DNA of 64,000 bases from contig JAQQTI010000001.1 in NCBI GenBank assembly GCA_028561875.1, positions 310,001 through 374,000 on the forward strand, read 5' to 3'. Origin of the DNA: Methanomassiliicoccaceae archaeon COG_1 (GTDB lineage Archaea > Thermoplasmatota > Thermoplasmata > Methanomassiliicoccales > Methanomethylophilaceae). This document shows positions 26,441 through 35,042 of the stretch, in pieces (position 1 is the stretch's first letter; each line of letters opens with the position of its first letter). Under the pieces are notes generated by a model. That model had not been told where the DNA came from, made no database searches, and saw only the letters and a list, made by a program, of their open reading frames with translations. The translations under genes and the position numbers were made by a program.

Positions 26441-27594
26441 GTGACCACCTCGTCCAGGCGGTCCTGTTCGATTGCTTCCCTCACCATCTTGGCTAGCCTC
26501 CTGCCGGTGGACATGTCTTGCCTCCACAGGGTGTTGCCGTAGGGGTGGCCTACGGACATGTGGACATTGGTGCCGCCCCCGATTCTCGGGGCGACGTCGT
26601 ATATGTAGAAGTCGAGGTCTTTGTCGACGCAGGTCTGCAGGCAGAACGGCCCAATGATGCCTGGGCTGTAGTACTCCTGCGTGGCCTTCACATACTTCTC
26701 GGCGAGGCCGAAGGCCTTGTCGAGGAGGGACTCCCTCAGAGTGGCGGAGTTATGGCCACACACGGTGTACTCTGGGATTATGCCGTCTTTCTCAAGCCCG
26801 ATCTGCTGCTCGGCAGTGAGTCTCACATACCCGTCTAGGGACGACTCGAACCTCCAGTCTACGCCTAGCAGCTCGATCTTCTCGCCCTTATCTTCGAGAG
26901 GGTTGTAGAAGAAGTCGAGGTTGAAGACGGGGCCGATTATGTACTGCTCCATCCTGGCATGCTGCTCGAAGTCCTCGTCTAGCACGCCCTGCTTTATCAG
27001 TTCCTCCGACTTCTGTCTGTATTGCTCGTAGTCCTTAGCGGTGAAGAATCCGCGTTCGAGCTTTTTGACGTGGTGGTGGACCTTGATCATCGTGAGGTCA
27101 TCGATGTCTTCGGGCTTCTCCACCTTCTTGGGGTGGGGGAGCCCGGCCCTCTCGAGAATCCAGTAGTAGTCCCTTGGGCCGCCCCTTTCCTCGGAGCGGA
27201 GGAGGTTCCTGCTCCCGACCATCGGGACCTTGAAATCGTTCTCTATGGCGTCGATGCTGCAGTATGAGGTGAAGGACCGGTTGGGCACCCAGAGGGTGTC
27301 GGTCCTCATGAGGTGCTCCTGGTTCTGCGACTCGAGGATCATGTCGTATCTTTCGAGGACCAAGGTGTCGTCGACGACGCCTCTGACGATCCGGTCGTCT
27401 GCCGCCCTCTGGGCGCGGAAGTACCTTTCGAATGTCTTCTCTCTGCCCTTCTGGCATACTGCGAGGGTGCGGAACCCCTCGGACACCGCCCCGTCACAGG
27501 TGTCTAGCGACGAGTGGGATGCCACGACGCCAATCCTCGCCGCTTTCCAGTTATAGCGGCCGAGGTTGGCCAGCACTTCGTCTCTGCTGATCAT
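26437..27594 (-). CDS. purP: FAICAR synthetase PurP (archaeal IMP pathway)
   Basis: 385 residues. PurP is the ATP- and formate-dependent enzyme that converts AICAR to FAICAR in archaeal purine synthesis. Matching segments are IGVVASHSSLDTCDGAVSEG at the N-terminus, DKGEKIELLGVDWRFESSLD and the C-terminal PRIGGGTNVHMSVGHPYGNT. A CATTATAAC box about 35 bases upstream is the likely promoter. purF lies elsewhere in the window. Confidence 0.94.
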   Translation of the reverse strand: MISRDEVLANLGRYNWKAARIGVVASHSSLDTCDGAVSEGFRTLAVCQKGREKTFERYFRAQRAADDRIVRGVVDDTLVLERYDMILESQNQEHLMRTDTLWVPNRSFTSYCSIDAIENDFKVPMVGSRNLLRSEERGGPRDYYWILERAGLPHPKKVEKPEDIDDLTMIKVHHHVKKLERGFFTAKDYEQYRQKSEELIKQGVLDEDFEQHARMEQYIIGPVFNLDFFYNPLEDKGEKIELLGVDWRFESSLDGYVRLTAEQQIGLEKDGIIPEYTVCGHNSATLRESLLDKAFGLAEKYVKATQEYYSPGIIGPFCLQTCVDKDLDFYIYDVAPRIGGGTNVHMSVGHPYGNTLWRQDMSTGRRLAKMVREAIEQDRLDEVVT

Positions 27595-27650
27595 GGGTAA
27601 ACCTTGCCACCCGATATCCTCCGTGTTATAATGAGTTATCGCGCGCGGGT

Positions 27651-28907
27651 TCAGAGGAGTATGCCGATGACGGTGACGAGTATGACGGCGCCGAGGAGGT
27701 CCATCACCGACGAGGTGATGGGGATGGAGTGGTCATCTGGGTCGAGGCCGAAACGGGTGGTGGCTATGGCGACGTAGTAGGACAGCACACAGATGACTAG
27801 CGTGGCCATCGCGCCTGCCCCGACGATGGACGCCATGGTGACGGCCAAGGAGGTGCCAGCGTCACCGGAAGCGGCGGCCGCGGCGAAGGATACGGCGCCT
27901 ATGTAAACGAAGGTCAGCAGGGCGCAGACGGTGATGACAGCGAAGTTCTCGTAGGCCTCCCCCTGTGGCGTACGTCTGGGCTTGAGCGTGCCGAGATGGA
28001 TCCGGGAGGAAAGCCTCGACGTGAGCATGCCCGAGAGGGCGTTTCCTTGGTTGAGGAAGGCCGGCATCATGACCATCAGTACGGCGTAGTCCACGAATCT
28101 ATCCTGCTCGTCCTGGATGACCATTCCGGCACCGATTTCAAACATCAGGCAGAACATCAGCACAGGGAGGGACTGCACGAGGATCCTCCGCGCCTCCCCG
28201 GCGAAGTCTCTGCGGGCGTACCTGCGGAAGACGACGGACGCCACATAGGCAATCATGGCGGCAATGGCGGCGAGGCTCATCAGCATCATAGCCAGATCGG
28301 AACAGTCGTGTTTGTCGATCTCGAGGTAGGCCCAGGTGGCGGCGAAGATCATCGGCATGGTGACGATGTCGCCCATGGCGGCGATGAGGGGGGCGGTGAT
28401 GTTGTCAACATCCCACTCCCGCCTGTTTCCGATCCAGGCGATGAGCACGTTGAAGCAGAGGACCACGAGGCCGGCGAGGATTCCTCCGATGGTGGAGATG
28501 AAGATTAGCGGCCATAACAGGTTCGCCCCGCCGTCGAAGAAAGCGAGGGCCACCGCCCAGGTGGCTATGCCCATGGCTACGGACATGACGAGCGTGAGTG
28601 CCAGGGCCGAATCCATGTTGGCCCGGAGGACGGTCCCCCGCTTCAGACTCATCTCGAAGGTACCGATGTTCATAGAAGTGCCTATCCTGCTCCCCATCGC
28701 ACCGAATATGTTCCCGCGCATGCCTATCGCGGAGTAGACCAGCACCATCATGCCCGGTATCAGCAGGAGGTATTCCTCCATGGAATTCAGTAGCATGCCA
28801 GCAAAGAGGTCGGCGGTGCCCGCGATGACCAGGGCGGCGAGTCCCATGGTTATTGCGGACCTGTTCCGCGAGAAGAATTTGACTACGTCGCCCCGATTAC
28901 TGGACAC
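27651..28907 (-). CDS. MgtE/SLC41-type divalent cation transporter
   Basis: 418 residues with two MgtE integral-membrane domains fused in tandem; each carries the family signature, REWDVDNITAPLIAAMGDIV in the first and DPDDHSIPITSSVMDLLG in the second. It lacks the CBS sensor domain of bacterial MgtE. The start is GTG 28907, supported by GAGGTGGTCAACC; longer in-frame reading lies in the promoter. Divergent from two PhoU/TrkA-C genes, a recurring archaeal neighbourhood that suggests regulated Mg2+ or other cation flux. Confidence 0.85.
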   Translation of the reverse strand: MSSNRGDVVKFFSRNRSAITMGLAALVIAGTADLFAGMLLNSMEEYLLLIPGMMVLVYSAIGMRGNIFGAMGSRIGTSMNIGTFEMSLKRGTVLRANMDSALALTLVMSVAMGIATWAVALAFFDGGANLLWPLIFISTIGGILAGLVVLCFNVLIAWIGNRREWDVDNITAPLIAAMGDIVTMPMIFAATWAYLEIDKHDCSDLAMMLMSLAAIAAMIAYVASVVFRRYARRDFAGEARRILVQSLPVLMFCLMFEIGAGMVIQDEQDRFVDYAVLMVMMPAFLNQGNALSGMLTSRLSSRIHLGTLKPRRTPQGEAYENFAVITVCALLTFVYIGAVSFAAAAASGDAGTSLAVTMASIVGAGAMATLVICVLSYYVAIATTRFGLDPDDHSIPITSSVMDLLGAVILVTVIGILL

Positions 28908-28952
28908 GGTTGACCACCTCAAACCATCTTTGTTCGGACGTCGGTAAACCCT

Positions 28953-28967
28953 GCTTTTATAAATGCC
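28953..28967. promoter_or_regulatory. Shared, near-palindromic TATA box between mgtE-like and PhoU-like genes
   Basis: GCTTTTATAAATGCC contains TTTATAAA, a self-complementary box. It lies about 46 bases before GTG 28907 on one side and could also serve the plus-strand operon beginning at 29094. Confidence 0.45.
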
Positions 28968-29093
28968 AAACGTAGAATCTCTCATATACCGTGTCCTCCT
29001 ATCCGATTCAGCGATATTCCGCACCCACGCAGGTGAACACAGTTGCACAGCATGAACACCGCTTTCCGTTCCACATGGCAGGAGGGGGCGCGA

Positions 29094-29810
29094 ATGAGCG
29101 ATTCCGGGAATCCGGCGAGCCTGAGGCGCGTGGACATGAGCGTCCGCGAGTTACTGACCGAGATGAAGGACTCGTCGGAGGTCATAGTCGATTTAGCATA
29201 CGCCGCACTTATGTACAATAGCCAATCCATTGCGGAGAAGGTCCGCGAGCTGGAGGATGATATCGACGACCTGAAGTTCGAGATCAGGTATAAGGTCCTC
29301 CTCTCCGCGAGGACGAGGGAGGACGCCCGGCAGCTGTCCGGCATCCTCGAGGTGGCCTCCGCGGCCGACCTGATCTCTGATGCGGCGTCGGAGATCGTCG
29401 GCCTTCTGAAGCTCCCTGCCGAGAAGCGCCCGTATATCTCGGAGATGCTCTCCGAGGCTGACGAGAAGATCAGGATGATACGCATTTCCCCGCCCTCCGA
29501 CATGGCGGGGAACACCATCGGCAAGCTGCAGGTAGAAGCGAACACCGGTTGTAAGATCATCGCGGTGAAGAACCGTCACGGCTGGACATACGACCCCGAG
29601 GACAGCATGAAGCTCCGTACTAACGACGACATTATCGTCAGGGGCACTGACGACGGTGCAGATCTGCTCACCCGGCTGGCCAGCGGCTCCGAGGGCTGGG
29701 AGTTCCCTGAGAAGGTCACCGAGGAGGAGGAGCAGGCCGAGGCCGAGGAGGACGCCGTTGAGGAGGACGCCCTCAGCGAGGAGCTAAGAGGAGAGGGTGA
29801 GGAGGAATGA
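29094..29810 (+). CDS. PhoU/TrkA-C domain protein 1
   Basis: 238 residues. A helical PhoU-like N-terminal half (LLTEMKDSSEVIVDLAYAAL; SIAEKVRELEDDIDDLKFEI) is followed by a TrkA-C (RCK-C) ligand-binding domain (GNTIGKLQVEANTGCKIIAV; NDDIIVRGTDDGADLLTRL) and an acidic tail. Such proteins are thought to gate or regulate ion transporters; the adjacent MgtE-like gene is the likely partner. ATG 29094 has GGAGGGGGC upstream. Confidence 0.85.
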   Translation: MSDSGNPASLRRVDMSVRELLTEMKDSSEVIVDLAYAALMYNSQSIAEKVRELEDDIDDLKFEIRYKVLLSARTREDARQLSGILEVASAADLISDAASEIVGLLKLPAEKRPYISEMLSEADEKIRMIRISPPSDMAGNTIGKLQVEANTGCKIIAVKNRHGWTYDPEDSMKLRTNDDIIVRGTDDGADLLTRLASGSEGWEFPEKVTEEEEQAEAEEDAVEEDALSEELRGEGEEE

Positions 29811-30532
29811 AGTCCAAGCTAGACAACATGCTCCTGGAACTCAAGGACACCTCCGAGATGATGGTGGACCTGGCCTACTCCTCGCTGCTTTACAACAATA
29901 ATGAGATCGCCGAAGAGGTCGTCACCCTCTCAGGCAATCTGCAGAACCTCGCCGAGAGAATCCAGGACGAGCTGGTGCAGAAGGGACAGGCGGGCCCGCA
30001 GGACATCACCAAAGCTCTCGTCACCACCAGGCTCCAGTCGTCCATTATGGATATTGCGTACGCCGCGGAGTCCATCGCCAACGTCGTCATCAGGGGGCTC
30101 GCCGAGCACCCTGTGCTGGCGATGTCCATTCGTGACTCAGATACCACGCTCTGCCTTGCTAAGATCGCCGACGGCTCTCCACTCGCCGGAAAGACCATGG
30201 GCGACATCAGGCTCGCCACCAACTGCGGCATGTTCGTCATCGCCATCCGCCGTGATAACGACTACATCTTCGGCCCCGGCAAGCAGACGAAAATGGAAAT
30301 CGGCGACATCCTCATAGCGAGGGGCCCTGAGGAGGGCGTAGGTTACTTCAAAGACCTGGCCGACGGGACGGAGAGGGAGATCCGATCGTCCGGCGAGGGG
30401 GAGTTCGGCACATTCCCGCAGCGATCTGACGTATTTAGCGGGTTCGCACTTCCGACGGCATTTTGCCTCCGTCCGCGCGGGAGAGTACGGCGGCGCTCTC
30501 GCTGTCCATCGGGATGGCGTCTTCGAGTATGA
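29807..30532 (+). CDS. PhoU/TrkA-C domain protein 2
   Basis: 241 residues, paralogous to the preceding gene and overlapping it (ATGA). PhoU-like helices (LLELKDTSEMMVDLAYSSLL) precede a TrkA-C domain (GKTMGDIRLATNCGMFVIAI; IGDILIARGPEEGVGYF). The family would be expected to end near LADGTEREI; the last 50 or so Arg-rich residues lie antisense over the FecE-type ATPase gene and are doubtful. Confidence 0.82.
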   Translation: MKSKLDNMLLELKDTSEMMVDLAYSSLLYNNNEIAEEVVTLSGNLQNLAERIQDELVQKGQAGPQDITKALVTTRLQSSIMDIAYAAESIANVVIRGLAEHPVLAMSIRDSDTTLCLAKIADGSPLAGKTMGDIRLATNCGMFVIAIRRDNDYIFGPGKQTKMEIGDILIARGPEEGVGYFKDLADGTEREIRSSGEGEFGTFPQRSDVFSGFALPTAFCLRPRGRVRRRSRCPSGWRLRV

Positions 30533-31277
30533 CGTGCGGGCGCCCGTCGTCGTCTACAATCCGCGACCTCACACCGTACACCGCAGAGAGGTTCTCCTCC
30601 GTGATCACATCCTTCGGTGTTCCTGCGGCGTAGATGCTCCCGTCATGGAGCATTATGATCTCATCGGAGTACTTCGCGGCGATGTTGATGTCGTGGCAGA
30701 TCATGACGATGAGGATGCCCTTACCTACCGATAGGGCCTTGAGCATCTTCGCCACGTCGAGCTGGTGTCTGACGTCCAGGTTCGAGGTGGGCTCGTCGAG
30801 GAGAAGCACTCTCGGCTCCTGCACCAGTCCCCTTGCCAGCATAACCTTCTGGTGCTGACCGGCGGAGAGCTCGTTGAACGGGCGCATCGCGAGATGCGCG
30901 ATGCCGAGGAGTTTCAACGTGTCGTAGACGATCTCCAGGTCGTTGTTCAGGGAACCCCATTTCGCGTGTGGGTGTCTGCCCATCAGTACGGTGTCCACCA
31001 CCGAGAGCGGGAAGGAATCGTTCGCCGAGTACGGCACGTACCCAACGATTTTCGCCATATCTTTCACGGAGATGTCACTCACGTCTCTGCCTTCGATCAT
31101 CACGCTCCCGCCGTCGGGCTTGAGTATCTTGTTGATGCAGTGTATGAGTGTAGATTTGCCGACCCCGTTCGGCCCGAGTATCGAGACGAACCGCGGGCCG
31201 GCGAGGTCCATGGTCACACGGTCTAGCACAGGCACGCTGGAATATCCGAAAACCAATCCGTCGATGTTTATCTCCAT
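30435..31277 (-). CDS. Fec/Btu-type ABC transporter ATPase
   Basis: 280 residues. Walker A GPNGVGKST, signature LSAGQHQKVMLARGL, Walker B RVLLLDEPTSNLD and the H-loop histidine in MICHDINIAAKYSDEII are all present, matching ATPases of the iron-siderophore/heme/cobalamin importers. ATG 31277 has AGGTGA at good spacing. It follows the nitrogenase-like genes on the same strand; its permeases and binding protein are encoded divergently at 36-39.7 kb. Confidence 0.92.
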   Translation of the reverse strand: MEINIDGLVFGYSSVPVLDRVTMDLAGPRFVSILGPNGVGKSTLIHCINKILKPDGGSVMIEGRDVSDISVKDMAKIVGYVPYSANDSFPLSVVDTVLMGRHPHAKWGSLNNDLEIVYDTLKLLGIAHLAMRPFNELSAGQHQKVMLARGLVQEPRVLLLDEPTSNLDVRHQLDVAKMLKALSVGKGILIVMICHDINIAAKYSDEIIMLHDGSIYAAGTPKDVITEENLSAVYGVRSRIVDDDGRPHVILEDAIPMDSESAAVLSRADGGKMPSEVRTR

Positions 31278-32499
31278 GCCTTTCACCTCGGAATCTGTTT
31301 ATGACTCTTTCCAGTATGTACAGCGCGCCCTGCGCGCCGAACAGCGGTTGTTGCAAGAATTCGACACTCATCATAGAAGGGAACCGCAGATCCACTCCGC
31401 GCATGGCGTGTCCGGAGCGGGTATACATGTCCACGGTGTTTCCGTCTGTGCAGATTATCTCGGCGTAATCTGGAATGTCCACCTCGAGTGCCTCGGGCAT
31501 GCCTATGCGATCGAGGAGCTTTGATACGAGGGCCTCGGACAGCGGGTTGGAAATACCGTTGTAGCGGATGCACTTCGGGACCATCTGCAGATTATCGTAG
31601 AAAAATTTCGCCAGGGGGTAGGCTATCGACGGTTCGGCGTCAATTACGAAGCCGAACGCATCGGTGTCGAACCTCGCGGCGAGCATCCGGCGGTAGGCCC
31701 TTTTTTTCAGGCCGTCGACGTAGTCGAGGGCCTTCTCCGGCGGGTGCCTGGTGGCCTCTGCCACCTTCCGAATCCAATCCTCGGTGGCCTCGAATCCGAC
31801 CGGGGAGAAGTCGGGGATCACGGGCTTCGCGCCGAACCTCTCCGCGTAGAACGCCGCGGTCTCTCTCGCGTACTCCGGGCAGACCGCGATCGCGAACTCG
31901 GCAGCAGAAGACTCCATCATCTCCCGCACGGTGCATCCCGCACCCACGTTGCAGATCACTTCGATTCCCATGAGTCCGAGGATGCGCCCCATCTCCTCGT
32001 TCACCGACTCCCAGTCCTTCTGCAGGACATGGTTGCCGAGTAGCACGGCCGTCCCCTCCTTGATTCTTCCCGCTTCGGGATCGAGCTTCTCGAGCACCCT
32101 GCGGAGGGTGAGGTCGATGCCGACATTTATCGGCTTGGAGCTCAGGTCGGCGTCGAGGACGATTGCCCTGCTCTGCAGTCCGTTCTCATCAATCGCCTTC
32201 TGGCAGTCATCGCCTATGAGGGATGCCCCCGGAGAGCATACGATGGCGATGAACTGCGCGTCACGTTCCTTAATGTACTGCAGGGCCTCGAACACCCTGT
32301 CGTACGCCCCGTAGATGTAGTCGCTTGACTCGAGGTCGGTATGGGGTATCCTCGCCGAACCGCGGTAGTAAGGCGTCATCATGCTGACCGACTTGTCTCT
32401 GCGCGGGTAGACCTTCTTCGTCAGCGCGCCGAGGTTCCGGCGGCATCCCTCCGGCCCGTGCATGAGAACGGTGGAGTCGGCTATGCCCTCAACCGCCAT
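31075..32499 (-). CDS. Nitrogenase component-1-like protein (NifK/NifE-type partner)
   Basis: 474 residues as read. The first metal-cluster cysteine region is STVLMHGPEGCRRNLGAL (Cys19) and the second FIAIVCSPGASLIGDD (Cys88), as in the oxidoreductase/nitrogenase component 1 family. The plausible C-terminus is near ALYILERVIN; the final 65 or so residues run over the ATPase gene and look spurious. ATG 32499 has no Shine-Dalgarno, and protein-like sequence (KPDGYFGIT) continues upstream in frame to the nifHD-like stop, so the true start is uncertain. Confidence 0.8.
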   Translation of the reverse strand: MAVEGIADSTVLMHGPEGCRRNLGALTKKVYPRRDKSVSMMTPYYRGSARIPHTDLESSDYIYGAYDRVFEALQYIKERDAQFIAIVCSPGASLIGDDCQKAIDENGLQSRAIVLDADLSSKPINVGIDLTLRRVLEKLDPEAGRIKEGTAVLLGNHVLQKDWESVNEEMGRILGLMGIEVICNVGAGCTVREMMESSAAEFAIAVCPEYARETAAFYAERFGAKPVIPDFSPVGFEATEDWIRKVAEATRHPPEKALDYVDGLKKRAYRRMLAARFDTDAFGFVIDAEPSIAYPLAKFFYDNLQMVPKCIRYNGISNPLSEALVSKLLDRIGMPEALEVDIPDYAEIICTDGNTVDMYTRSGHAMRGVDLRFPSMMSVEFLQQPLFGAQGALYILERVINRFRGERHGDKHRRIGFRIFQRACARPCDHGPRRPAVRLDTRAERGRQIYTHTLHQQDTQARRRERDDRRQRRE

Positions 32500-32535
32500 G
32501 GTTATGCCGAAATAACCGTCTGGTTTGACGAGCGT

Positions 32536-34914
32536 TCAAGCTCCCCCCATGCTTTTGATGATCTCAAACATCTGCTGCGGCATGCCAGAGGGCATGCGCC
32601 CCTCTTTCAGTTCCTTCAGTCCCGCTTCCATCTGCGGGGGGATGCTGCCTCCCATCATCGTTTTGATCCTCTCGATCTGCGTGTCGGTAATGAGCTGCTT
32701 GCCCATCGTTTCGCGAGAGGTTGGCTTGAATCCGGGCGGTTTGGTGCCACCGAGATGCCCGAGCCCCTCCTCGCCGTTCCACTTCCTCCATCCCATATCG
32801 GGAGCGCTTAGGAGGAGTGAGTGCATGTATTCGAGGTACTCGATAGAGGCGTAGTGGGTGAAGCACTGGTAGGTCCGGCTGAACTCTTTGAACTGCTGTC
32901 CGTGCCATCCGATCATCGCTCCGCCGATGAGGATGTCCGGTCTGTCCTCTTCGACGACCGCCCGCACCTCCATCGGGTTGGAGGCCTCGATCACGTTAAT
33001 CCTGTCAGCGAAGCGGGAGGGGCGTCCAGCGGCAGGGGCGCCGCCGCCCGGCCTCATGCGCATGCGGAAGGAATTCCTGATTGTGCATCCGGCATCCAGC
33101 AGCGCCTCGACCATCCAATCGTCGTCGCCGAAGATTCCGGAGATGATGTCGACGGTCTTCCCCTCGAAGAACGGCCGGTGCCTGGCGAGGGCGGCGGCGT
33201 AGTCTGCCCCTGCCCTGGCCGCGACCTCGGCAGCACGTTCCTCGATTCCGAATTCCGAACCCATGCGCTCCAGCCATTCCATAGTCTGTGAGTAGCCCTT
33301 AGGCAGCGGCAGGGGGAACACCCTCATTCCCTTAACCTCGAGCACCTCGGCCATGCCGTTAACGGTCTCGTCATCGAACGTCCTGACGTTAAGGACGTTC
33401 TTTTTCGAGCAAACCACCTCATCTAGTGAGACGTTGTCGATTAGCCTGTGCACTTTTCCGAATCCCAGATCGGCCATTAGTCTCTCGACCCATTCGCTGT
33501 TCCGCCCGGATTGGTAGATTATGAAGTTGTCGTCGACAACGTTACACTCCATATCCGCTGGCTTCACGTCATCGTCGATGAGCGAAAGTATGGCCTTCAT
33601 CGCCGCGAGGCGTCCCTCCTCTGACCCCCCGGTGAGGTTGCCGTCGGCCTTGACCACGATGAGGTTCAGGCCGGGGCATTCGGCTTCCGCGTTCTTTTTG
33701 ATGAGGTCAAGGTTGTCACCGATCATGCCGGGAACACAGGTGGTGATGACCATTATGGTCCTCTTCCCAGCGTCGGCCTCCCGGCGGATCATCCTCATCA
33801 GGTCCTCATGACCGCCGAAGATCGAGGAGTCATTGCTCATCCTGGTCGATTGTATGTTGTTTCTGAGGATGCCTACCGAGTTCGGGTTCGTACCCAGCTC
33901 TGTGAGGAAATGCACGTCCTGCGTGTGCGACATGACATAGCCGCAGCTCGCCGGACCGTGTATGATGATTGGCAGGTCATTGACCCGGCCGGCAGCGAAC
34001 ACCGCACCGCGGCTGGCGCACGAGCCAGTCCCCCGGCGGACGGAGCCGCAGCGGCATTCTTCTCGCTTGAAATCACCCATCATGGCGATTTCCCGGTCAG
34101 CGGCGAGGTCGTTGAGCTGCGCGTCGCTCAGCGGGTGCGGCTCGTACAATTGCCCCCTCCCCTCCGCGACGGCAACTACGTTGTCGGCGAGTGCCCGGTA
34201 GATCTTCGCCGGCTCCGAGTCGGGGAACGCCTCGGAGACCGTCTTGCCGAGCCTTTCCGCCTCTATGTATTCCCGGGCGCGGGGCACGTCGGCGACGATG
34301 GGCAGGCCCACGGATTTTGCGAATTTTTCCACGAGCTCCCGCTCGTTGTCCACGTTCCTCCTGTTTAGTATCAGTCCCGCCACGCGGGGACGGGCGTTGC
34401 CGAAGTTGAGCAGGCCGCGGAGGATGTTGTTGGCGGCATACATCGCCATGAACTCCCCGGAAGTGACAATGTACACAGCATCGGCGTACTCGTTCCGCAT
34501 CGGTACGGCGAATCCGCCGCACACCACATCTCCGAGGACGTCGTAGAGGGTCACGTCCTTCTGCACGTCGCCGATCCCCATCTTTTCGATGGTGTCGAAG
34601 GTGGTGAGGATCCCCCTTCCGGCGCAGCCTATGCCGGGCTCCGGTCCGCCCGCCTCGATGCACATAACTCCCGCAGCGCCGGTGAGCATGACGTCCTCGA
34701 GTTTCCGTTCCGAGGGGGGCGTGTGCCTGAGGTAGTCCAGCACCGTGGTCTGATTCCCGCCCTCGATGAGGTATTTCGTAGAGTCGTGCTTGGGGTCGCA
34801 TCCGACTTGCAATACCTTCTTTCCCCTGGTTGCCAAGGCGAAGGAGAGGTTGGAAGAGGTGGTCGACTTCCCAATCCCACCCTTGCCGTAGATTGCGATT
34901 TGCAACATTTCCAT
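32536..34914 (-). CDS. NifH-NifD-like nitrogenase-superfamily fusion protein
   Basis: 792 residues in one frame. Residues 1-265 are NifH-like: P-loop YGKGGIGKS (9-17) and the two [4Fe-4S] ligands Cys97 ([13 protein letters not shown] in the surrounding loop) and Cys132 ([11 protein letters not shown]). Residues from 285 are NifD-like: Cys287/289/299, Cys324 in [12 protein letters not shown] and Cys393 in [11 protein letters not shown] charged helical tail follows after about 720. Reductase and catalytic-half subunit are thus one chain, unlike CfbC/CfbD or NifH/NifD. The substrate is unknown; the linked Fec transporter and DtxR-like boxes point to metal or metal-chelate chemistry. Confidence 0.88.
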   Translation of the reverse strand: MEMLQIAIYGKGGIGKSTTSSNLSFALATRGKKVLQVGCDPKHDSTKYLIEGGNQTTVLDYLRHTPPSERKLEDVMLTGAAGVMCIEAGGPEPGIGCAGRGILTTFDTIEKMGIGDVQKDVTLYDVLGDVVCGGFAVPMRNEYADAVYIVTSGEFMAMYAANNILRGLLNFGNARPRVAGLILNRRNVDNERELVEKFAKSVGLPIVADVPRAREYIEAERLGKTVSEAFPDSEPAKIYRALADNVVAVAEGRGQLYEPHPLSDAQLNDLAADREIAMMGDFKREECRCGSVRRGTGSCASRGAVFAAGRVNDLPIIIHGPASCGYVMSHTQDVHFLTELGTNPNSVGILRNNIQSTRMSNDSSIFGGHEDLMRMIRREADAGKRTIMVITTCVPGMIGDNLDLIKKNAEAECPGLNLIVVKADGNLTGGSEEGRLAAMKAILSLIDDDVKPADMECNVVDDNFIIYQSGRNSEWVERLMADLGFGKVHRLIDNVSLDEVVCSKKNVLNVRTFDDETVNGMAEVLEVKGMRVFPLPLPKGYSQTMEWLERMGSEFGIEERAAEVAARAGADYAAALARHRPFFEGKTVDIISGIFGDDDWMVEALLDAGCTIRNSFRMRMRPGGGAPAAGRPSRFADRINVIEASNPMEVRAVVEEDRPDILIGGAMIGWHGQQFKEFSRTYQCFTHYASIEYLEYMHSLLLSAPDMGWRKWNGEEGLGHLGGTKPPGFKPTSRETMGKQLITDTQIERIKTMMGGSIPPQMEAGLKELKEGRMPSGMPQQMFEIIKSMGGA

Positions 34915-34936
34915 TCATCCGCGTTACTCCTGACAG

Positions 34937-34998
34937 GTATTTAATTTTGGTTATTCTAAACATAAAATAATTGTTTAGGATAACTAAAATAATTTATA
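34937..34998. promoter_or_regulatory. Divergent promoter with 19-bp inverted repeat (two TTTAG-N5-CTAAA boxes)
   Basis: Arms 34944-34962 and 34972-34990 are inverted repeats with 17 of 19 positions matching, separated by 9 bases. Each arm is itself palindromic: TTTGG-TTATT-CTAAA (34946-34960) and TTTAG-GATAA-CTAAA (34974-34988). This resembles DtxR/IdeR/MntR-type operators. AAATTAAATA-like sequence (34937-34946, minus) and TTTATA (34993-34998, plus) are the TATA boxes, so the boxes would control both directions. Confidence 0.7.
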
Positions 34999-35042
34999 CG
35001 GCGCCGTTCATGGATGACCGGAACAACAAGGGAGTTTCAAAG

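Noticed and set aside
32536-34914. Assigning the nitrogenase-like genes as cfbC/cfbD for coenzyme F430
   Set aside because: CfbC and CfbD are separate, smaller proteins without a third component-1 subunit; the fused H-D plus NifK-like layout and Fec linkage do not fit.
32536-34914. True nitrogen fixation cluster
   Set aside because: No nifE, nifN, nifB or P-II-like genes accompany it.
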